Shown here in pieces: positions 6,878 through 11,484 of a stretch of 11,484 bases of DNA (position 1 is its first letter; the number at the start of each line of letters is the position of its first letter). The DNA is taken from assembly GCA_964565665.1 (NCBI GenBank), contig CAZMFZ010000116.1, positions 1 through 11,484 on the forward strand. The letters are read 5' to 3'. The DNA comes from CAZMFZ01 sp964565665 (GTDB taxonomy: Bacteria; Bacteroidota; Bacteroidia; Cytophagales; UBA9547). The translations under genes were made by a program, and so were the position numbers. Below the pieces are notes generated by a model, which saw only the letters and a list, made by a program, of their open reading frames with translations, was not told the DNA's origin and searched no databases.

Positions 6878-8158
6878 TTATTTCTCCAAGTTCTTTATTC
6901 TAGCCAGCAATGGCGGATGTGAATAGTTGAAAAACACATACCAAGGATGCGGCATAATGTTGCTAAGATTGTTGGTAGATAGTTTTTTTAGAGCCAACAC
7001 CAAAGGCTCATGAGCAAAAGTGTTTTTAGCAAAATCATCAGCTTGATATTCATTTTTTCTTGAAAGCATGGTCATTAGTAAGCCAGTAATGGTCGATATT
7101 GGCGAATATAATAATCCAAAAGCTATCAAGTTGAGATGGATTGTGTTTTGCGAAGCTCCCAAAGCCATTGATAAGCTTTCATTAAATACCATAACAGAGA
7201 GAATATAAAGCGTAATACCAACCGTTAACACAGAAATTACCATAGTTTGAATAATGTGTTTACGTTTGTAATGCCCCACTTCATGCGCCAATACGGCTAC
7301 CAATTCTTCAATTGAATGGTCGTTAATCAAGGTGTCGTAGAGTACAATTTTCTTCTTTTTGCCAAATCCAGAAAAATAGGCATTGGCTTTGGTACTGCGT
7401 TTTGAGCCATCAATTACAAACAGATTGTCGAGCGGGAAATTTACTTTTTGGCAATATTCCATAATGGCAGTTTTCAATGCTCCATTTTCCAAAGGCGTGA
7501 GTTTATTAAATAGGGGCACTATCAACGAAGTGTAAAACATATTTATTACCACCATAAACGCTGAAATTACTATCCAAAATACCCACCAAAAATTTATTCC
7601 CAAATATTGAATAAGGTATAGAAGGATGCTGATAATGATGCCACCCACTACTATTGTAAGTGCGTATCCTTTTAATTTATCTATCCAGAAAGTTTTGGAA
7701 TCCATTTTATTGAAGCCATATTTGGCTTCGATGGTAAATGTGCTATACCACGAAAAAGGCAAGCCCAGCAAATCGGAAGCCATAAACAATACCCCAAAAA
7801 AGGCAAGTGAAAGCAAAATAGGGTTGGCTACAAAGCTTGAGAGCCAGCCATTGAGCCAGCCAAAGCCGCCTACTAACAGCATAATAAGTGAGAGAGCAAA
7901 AGAAAATGCATCGGAGAAAAAGCCAAAACTGGCTGTTTCGCGTTGGTAGGCCAATGATTGATTGTATTTGTCTGTATCGTAAATTCCCTGAAGTTCTTTG
8001 GGAAGTGGCTCGTTTAGGTATTTAAAATTAAGGTATTCTAGAAAGGTTTCCAGTAGATATTCGGCTACTAAAATTATGAGTATGAGGTTTAAAATTGAAT
8101 TGGGCGACATAAATTGATTTACAATGTAAGCTGCAAAGTAAAGCAATTTCCTTCCCAT
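6878..8158 (-). CDS. M48 family membrane metalloprotease, STE24 / CAAX-protease-like
   Basis: The protein is 426 residues, as usual for STE24-type M48A peptidases. The zinc site is HEVGH at residues 292-296, within LVAVLAHEVGHYKRKH, with the third ligand Glu370 in NEYQADDFA. The family motif KANAYFSGFGKKKKIVLYDT is at 258-277. Several membrane segments are visible (about 18-36, 84-106, 112-130, 165-187, 190-212, 305-325, 343-366). The N-terminal domain and SHPPLLARI near the end also fit the family. In eukaryotes STE24 trims prenylated proteins; in bacteria these enzymes are thought to act on membrane proteins, with substrates unknown. An in-frame ATG at codon 17 (8110) gives MSPNSILNLILI and matches the usual family N terminus better, so the true start may be there. 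It follows an exported protein gene on the same strand and may share its transcript. Confidence 0.92.
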   Translation of the reverse strand: MGRKLLYFAAYIVNQFMSPNSILNLILIILVAEYLLETFLEYLNFKYLNEPLPKELQGIYDTDKYNQSLAYQRETASFGFFSDAFSFALSLIMLLVGGFGWLNGWLSSFVANPILLSLAFFGVLFMASDLLGLPFSWYSTFTIEAKYGFNKMDSKTFWIDKLKGYALTIVVGGIIISILLYLIQYLGINFWWVFWIVISAFMVVINMFYTSLIVPLFNKLTPLENGALKTAIMEYCQKVNFPLDNLFVIDGSKRSTKANAYFSGFGKKKKIVLYDTLINDHSIEELVAVLAHEVGHYKRKHIIQTMVISVLTVGITLYILSVMVFNESLSMALGASQNTIHLNLIAFGLLYSPISTITGLLMTMLSRKNEYQADDFAKNTFAHEPLVLALKKLSTNNLSNIMPHPWYVFFNYSHPPLLARIKNLEK

Positions 8159-8207
8159 TTTTTGTACTCAATCTTTTTTGAAATATTTTAGCCAATTCAT
8201 CAACAAA

Positions 8208-8867
8208 TCAATATCCAATCATGGCTCGCTGCCCATTGATGCCATTCTCGCGATATATTTTCTTTTTATCGAGGCAGCTCATGCGTATCATTGGGTTGTC
8301 AATTTTTATTTCTTTCACCTCCCCTACCCCATGAATGGGAATGCCAGTAAGCTTATAATATCGCACTTTATAGCCTTTCAAATCGTACGGAAATGGTGTA
8401 GAATACATTTCTGCCAACTTTTTAATTTCTTTAGATTTCAAAATATCTATGGAAATGATGTCGAAATTTTCATCAAGCAACAGCACAGATTGTGGCCTCA
8501 ANNNNNNNNNNCTTAGATGTACAAATTGACCCAATTCGTGGTAATAAAATATATGATTGGGGTCGAGCGAGTCTTTAACTATATCATTTGAGGCTAATTT
8601 TACAGTATCGTATTTGTTGGCTTTGGCATTGAAACATACCTTATAAGTTGGTTTCAAGAAATGGCTCATTTTAAAAGTGAGATAAAGCGAGTATTTCGAT
8701 TTTATTTTATGATGTCGGTTGGTGAAATATGAATGATTGGTGGTGTCTGATTTTTGAGCTACAACTGCTATCGTACTCGATATCAACATAAACAATACAA
8801 TTGATGTAAATGCTGAAGTTGTTTGATGTACTAGATTTTTTAAAGGTTTTTTTGAAAAGGAAATCAT
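8208..8867 (-). CDS. Uncharacterised exported protein (interrupted by an assembly gap)
   Basis: I do not recognise this protein. The open frame extends back to 9002, but I chose the ATG at 8867 because it begins a standard signal peptide (MISFSKKPLKNL, then a hydrophobic core TSIVLFMLISSTIAVVAQ) with likely cleavage after the AQ near residue 38; the 45 codons before it look non-coding. The product is about 219 residues, with four undetermined in the 10-N gap. The mature part mixes strands and charges: YHELGQFVHL before the gap, SVLLLDENFDIISIDILKSK after it, and a Gly/Pro-containing tail with MIRMSCLDKKKIYREN. No catalytic motif is visible. It lies 49 bases ahead of the M48 protease on the same strand and could be co-transcribed. 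A periplasmic or outer-membrane location is inferred from the signal peptide only. Confidence 0.65.
   Translation of the reverse strand: MISFSKKPLKNLVHQTTSAFTSIVLFMLISSTIAVVAQKSDTTNHSYFTNRHHKIKSKYSLYLTFKMSHFLKPTYKVCFNAKANKYDTVKLASNDIVKDSLDPNHIFYYHELGQFVHLXXXXLRPQSVLLLDENFDIISIDILKSKEIKKLAEMYSTPFPYDLKGYKVRYYKLTGIPIHGVGEVKEIKIDNPMIRMSCLDKKKIYRENGINGQRAMIGY
8502..8511. other. Assembly gap (10 N) inside the exported protein gene
   Basis: Ten undetermined bases, the same size as the gap at 1477-1486, so probably a fixed scaffolding placeholder. The minus-strand frame is open on both sides in the same phase. The true number of residues here is unknown. Confidence 0.98.
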
Positions 8868-9042
8868 GAGATTTTTAGTATAGAGTTTTCTTGGTATTGA
8901 ATATATAAGCTCTAAATTGGTAAAAATTACTTTAACACCTAATTTGGGAAATTTGGTTTTCGATTTAACAAGCATTTGTTTCGATAGAATTAGGTATTTC
9001 AATTATAAATCAAATACTGCAAGCAATTAAAATTTCATAATT

Positions 9043-9162
9043 TTACGAGTTGCTTATTATTCTACTCATTATGGCCTTAATCTTTTCTGAAAGTCCTTTA
9101 TTAATTCCATTACTCGAATGAACCCTACGCACAGTTTTCAAAAAGTTAAAAGGGGTAAGGTG
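9043..9162 (-). pseudogene. Coding-like remnant of an unrecognised protein C terminus
   Basis: On the minus strand a 39-codon frame bounded by stops reads HLTPFNFLKTVRRVHSSNG then INKGLSEKIKAIMSRIISNS. The composition (basic, amphipathic helices, few rare residues) looks like the tail of a real protein, yet there is no good start and a stop lies just upstream. The opposite strand also reads sensibly for 16 codons (MALIFSESPLLIPLLE from 9071), so the true direction is uncertain. No inverted repeats or target duplications are seen that would define an insertion sequence. The call is tentative. Confidence 0.25.
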
Positions 9163-9263
9163 TTATGAATCAAATCTCCAAATAAATAAAATCAGTATCC
9201 TCAGAACCGTTCGTCATTCTTTTAGGTTATTTGCACAACGATAGTAAACAATCATTAAAATCA

Positions 9264-9845
9264 ATGCACATTAAAATACCACAAACCCAATATCCTGTAA
9301 GTGAACTGATCAAAAACAGATGGAGTGCCCGCTCGTTTACTGGCGAATCACTAGACGAAATCACTTTATTTACCCTTTTTGAAGCCGCACATTGGGCAGC
9401 CAGCTCTATGAACGAGCAACCTTGGCTGTACACGTATGCTAATAATGCCGATGAAGCTGCTTTTGAAAAATTTCATAGCTGCCTATTGCCAGGCAATATT
9501 CCTTGGACCGCCAAAGCCTCTGTAATAATACTCTGCTGTGCTCAAATGACACATGCAGCAAATGGCAAACCCAATAAATATTCCTTTTTCGATTGCGGAT
9601 CGTCTGTAACCACATTGCTTTTAGAGGCAGCTCAACACGGGGTTTATGGCCATATTATGGGTGGGTTTGATGTGGAAAAAACCAAGGCTACTTTTGGGTT
9701 GGCCGACAATATAGAGCCTGCTGCATTTCTAGTATTAGGCAAATTGGCAGCCCCTGAATTGCTCGAAGAGCCTTTCAAAACGCGTGAATTAACGCCACGA
9801 TCCAGAAAACCTTTGAGTGAAGTGGTGTTTAAAACTCATTATTAA
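9264..9845 (+). CDS. Nitroreductase family flavoprotein
   Basis: The protein is 193 residues from the ATG at 9264 (MHIKIPQTQYPVSELI). A TTG 11 codons upstream is in frame but adds an unlikely leader. The N-terminal RWSARSFTG (19-27) corresponds to the R-x-S-x-R-x-F FMN phosphate-binding motif. MNEQPW (49-54) is the second flavin contact, and GHIMGGFDVEK (129-139) fits the C-terminal FMN region. Nitroreductase-fold enzymes are cytoplasmic, usually dimeric, and reduce nitroaromatics, quinones or similar compounds with NAD(P)H; the physiological substrate here cannot be told. The length is near the lower end of the family. It converges on the MOSC gene, 61 bases apart, and has no operon partner. 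Confidence 0.88.
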   Translation: MHIKIPQTQYPVSELIKNRWSARSFTGESLDEITLFTLFEAAHWAASSMNEQPWLYTYANNADEAAFEKFHSCLLPGNIPWTAKASVIILCCAQMTHAANGKPNKYSFFDCGSSVTTLLLEAAQHGVYGHIMGGFDVEKTKATFGLADNIEPAAFLVLGKLAAPELLEEPFKTRELTPRSRKPLSEVVFKTHY

Positions 9846-9906
9846 GCAAAATATAATATAAGAAAAGTCTATCAACCCCATTCAGCCCATAATTATCCAT
9901 CAATAA

Positions 9907-10707
9907 TTACACATTACTAATTAAAGTCATCCTATCGCCCACCGCTATTTGCCCTTCATGATTGAGATGAATTACATTTTGCCCAAAATAAATGTGATTA
10001 TTCTTTGTGCGGTATTTGGCTAGGGTTTTCAATGGCTCTGCTCCTTTTTGAGTCGTTAGTTGGTTGATAGTTGTAATTACGCATCTGGCACATGGTTTTT
10101 TTACTTCAAATGCTAATCCTCCAATTTCAAAGCTACTAATCTCGTCTTCTTGGTAAGGGGTAAAACCGGAAACTACCAAATTGGGTCTGAATCTGGTAAT
10201 CGGTAATGGTTCCGATAATCGACCGTTCAAATCATCGAGCGAAGCTTGCGAAATCAACAGTATGGGGAAGCCATCTGTGAAACTGGTGGTAGCTTTAGTG
10301 GTGTTGTATCTGGTATCTACCACACGCTTAGTTTCGCTAGGCATATATACAAGACTAGCCTTTAGTTTCAGAAAATCGCTTATCCATTCATCGGCAATAG
10401 CATTTACTCTCAGGGCTTTACAAACATCGCTCCAAACTTGAGCTTTTATTTTTTCACCTTCCTTTGGCTGTAAAAGAATAGAAATTTGCGGAAAACCTGC
10501 TGATCTTATTTTTAATTCATGTTGCAGAATTTCACATTCAATCAAAGCCATTTTGTTATGTACACGCTGGGTAAGCATTTGCCCTTCGGCATCTACAAAC
10601 ATAAATCTTCTGTCGAAAGCAAAGCCTTTGGTGTCGAGGGCTGTTTGAGGAATTGAAATGCCGCGACAAGATTTGATGGGGTATATCCAAAGTTGGGAAA
10701 CGTACAT
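9907..10707 (-). CDS. MOSC domain protein (YcbX / mARC-like)
   Basis: The protein is 266 residues from the ATG at 10707, which begins MYVSQLWIYPIKSCRGI, the standard start of the MOSC N-terminal beta-barrel domain. The open frame extends 38 codons further upstream to 10821, but that extension looks non-coding. The MOSC N-terminal domain covers about residues 1-120 (DTKGFAFDRRFMFVDAEG is typical). The MOSC domain follows with FPILLISQASLDDLN, RFRPNLVVSG and KPCARCVITTI; the Cys in the last motif (Cys209) is the expected molybdenum ligand. Family members (E. coli YcbX, eukaryotic mARC) bind molybdenum cofactor and reduce N-hydroxylated compounds using electrons from a flavoprotein and an iron-sulfur or cytochrome partner. 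No ferredoxin domain is fused here. The neighbouring nitroreductase is convergent, so a link is not implied. Confidence 0.9.
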   Translation of the reverse strand: MYVSQLWIYPIKSCRGISIPQTALDTKGFAFDRRFMFVDAEGQMLTQRVHNKMALIECEILQHELKIRSAGFPQISILLQPKEGEKIKAQVWSDVCKALRVNAIADEWISDFLKLKASLVYMPSETKRVVDTRYNTTKATTSFTDGFPILLISQASLDDLNGRLSEPLPITRFRPNLVVSGFTPYQEDEISSFEIGGLAFEVKKPCARCVITTINQLTTQKGAEPLKTLAKYRTKNNHIYFGQNVIHLNHEGQIAVGDRMTLISNV

Positions 10708-10920
10708 GGGCAAAATTGTATATCCAAAATTATAAAATTCTTGCCATTTTTTATTAAAATTATTAGAATGGGCAGTCCACAATAGTGATTTATACTCTGG
10801 TAATTTGGCAGAAATATACATGGTTGACGAAGCCTCTTATCTCATTCTGACATGTGTATTTTGTATGTTGATATTTTTTTGAAAGTTATGATTCCCGTTG
10901 AAATAGTTGACCTATATTTA

Positions 10921-10939
10921 TAACCATTGTATAAGGTTA
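10921..10939. promoter_or_regulatory. Possible operator in the methyltransferase promoter
   Basis: TAACC (10921-10925) and GGTTA (10935-10939) form an inverted repeat with a 9-base spacer, 12 bases upstream of the methyltransferase ATG. TATATTTA at 10913-10920 resembles the Bacteroidota -7 box (TAnnTTTG) just before it. The repeat could be the site bound by the methyltransferase's own MerR-like domain, giving autoregulation. With arms of only five bases in AT-rich DNA, chance is a serious alternative. Confidence 0.3.
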
Positions 10940-10951
10940 GATTACTTGGTT

Positions 10952-11484
10952 ATGAATGAATATTTGACACTTTCTGAAACCTCCGAACTAATTGGTAAGA
11001 GCAAAGAAACGCTTAGGCGTTGGGATAGAGAAGGTAAATTGTCTGCTGTCCGTGAACCAATGAGCAATTATCGCATGTATAAACGGCAACAAGTGGAAAC
11101 CCTATTTGCCGATTTTTACAAAGAAGAAATTGAAGATGCAGTTTCAAATTTTGTTGAGCCAGAAAATGATTATTCTGTTCTTGAATTGTTTGCAGGTGCT
11201 GGTGGTTTGGCAGTTGGAATGGAAAAGGCTGGTTTGAAATGTGTTGCATTGAATGAGATTGATAAATGGGCTTGCCAAACGTTACGCAAAAATCGTCCGA
11301 ACTGGAAAGTGCTGGAAGGTGATATAAAGGGGTTTGATTTTTCCGAATATAAAGATAAAGTTGATGTTGTTACAGGTGGATTTCCTTGTCAAGCATTTAG
11401 TTATGCGGGGAAAAAATTAGGACTAGCCGATGCAAGAGGAACCCTGTTTTATGAGTTTGCAAGAGTTGTAAGAGAAGTAAATCC
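10952..11484 (+). CDS. DNA (cytosine-5) methyltransferase with N-terminal MerR-like domain, partial
   Basis: The frame is open from ATG 10952 to the window edge (177 full codons). Residues about 3-55 look like a MerR-type winged helix: YLTLSETSELIGKSKETLRR, then WDREGKL and NYRMYKRQQVETLF, which parallels GYRxYxxxxVxxL of MerR proteins. Residues about 73 onward are a C5-cytosine methyltransferase: motif I ELFAGAGGLAVGM (78-90, AdoMet binding), motif II-like ALNEIDKWACQTLRKN, and motif IV GGFPCQAFSYAGK (142-154) with the catalytic Cys146. The enzyme would methylate cytosine in a specific site; the target recognition domain lies beyond the window. Such enzymes usually pair with a restriction endonuclease nearby. 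The extra N-terminal helix-turn-helix suggests control of its own or the nuclease's transcription, as known for several methyltransferases with N-terminal extensions. The upstream MOSC gene is divergent, so this begins a new transcription unit. Confidence 0.92.
   Translation, partial: MNEYLTLSETSELIGKSKETLRRWDREGKLSAVREPMSNYRMYKRQQVETLFADFYKEEIEDAVSNFVEPENDYSVLELFAGAGGLAVGMEKAGLKCVALNEIDKWACQTLRKNRPNWKVLEGDIKGFDFSEYKDKVDVVTGGFPCQAFSYAGKKLGLADARGTLFYEFARVVREVN

Noticed and set aside
7626..7949. Plus-strand 107-codon frame inside the M48 protease
   Set aside because: It is antisense to a clear metalloprotease with zinc motif; its composition reflects the complementary strand.
8868..9002. N-terminal extension of the exported protein to 9002
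   Set aside because: It would bury the signal peptide 45 residues inside the protein; the ATG at 8867 gives a normal exported start.
9264..10707. Nitroreductase and MOSC genes as a joint redox operon
   Set aside because: The genes are convergent, so they are not co-transcribed, and neither shows a fused electron-transfer domain linking them.
10708..10821. 38-codon N-terminal extension of the MOSC protein
   Set aside because: MOSC proteins begin at the MYVSQLWIYPIKS strand; the extra segment has no family resemblance.
1..11484. CRISPR array, rRNA, complete insertion sequence or prophage
   Set aside because: No regularly spaced repeats, rRNA-like stretches, transposase frames with terminal inverted repeats, or phage genes were seen on either strand.

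Overview
The window looks like a chromosomal stretch from an AT-rich member of the Bacteroidota. The evidence is the type of genes present: a TPR / membrane segment / helix-turn-helix regulator, a tandem pair of lipoproteins of the LVIVD beta-propeller type, a short-form alpha-glucan phosphorylase and an STE24-like M48 protease. Recognisable Shine-Dalgarno sequences are largely absent and the tRNA gene does not encode its CCA end. Two runs of exactly 10 N, each inside a reading frame, show that this is a scaffolded draft assembly. The species cannot be named from the sequence.

Layout from left to right. Positions 1-353 are non-coding, with three copies of a GGGGACAAA-type motif. Positions 354-1832 (+) encode a membrane-tethered TPR regulator. 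Positions 1933-2006 (-) are a tRNA with anticodon CAU whose acceptor stem looks like tRNA-Ile2. A strong hairpin terminator at 2102-2137 follows lemA (2180-2770, -). Divergent to lemA is a two-gene lipoprotein unit. Its first gene (3030-3548) is intact and its second (3583-4317) is a pseudogene with at least four lesions. Convergent to that unit is glgP (4329-5981, -). Positions 6170-6775 (+) hold a decayed toxin-antitoxin pair (VapB-like plus PIN/VapC). Then come an M48 protease (6878-8158, -) and an uncharacterised exported protein (8208-8867, -). A 260-base spacer contains one coding-like scrap of unknown origin. A nitroreductase-like flavoprotein (9264-9845, +) converges on a MOSC-domain protein (9907-10707, -). 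The last 533 bases (10952 to the right edge, +) begin a DNA cytosine-5 methyltransferase with a MerR-like DNA-binding domain at its N terminus, cut by the window end.

Most genes are independent household or stress functions rather than one pathway. Two things stand out. One is gene decay around glgP, where the lipoprotein and the toxin-antitoxin pair carry stops and frameshifts. The other is the methyltransferase at the right edge, which probably opens a restriction-modification or defence locus continuing outside the window. In glgP the lysine that carries pyridoxal phosphate in classical phosphorylases reads as threonine. I did not find a complete new multi-gene system. The best lead to an undescribed one is the sequence immediately to the right of this window.
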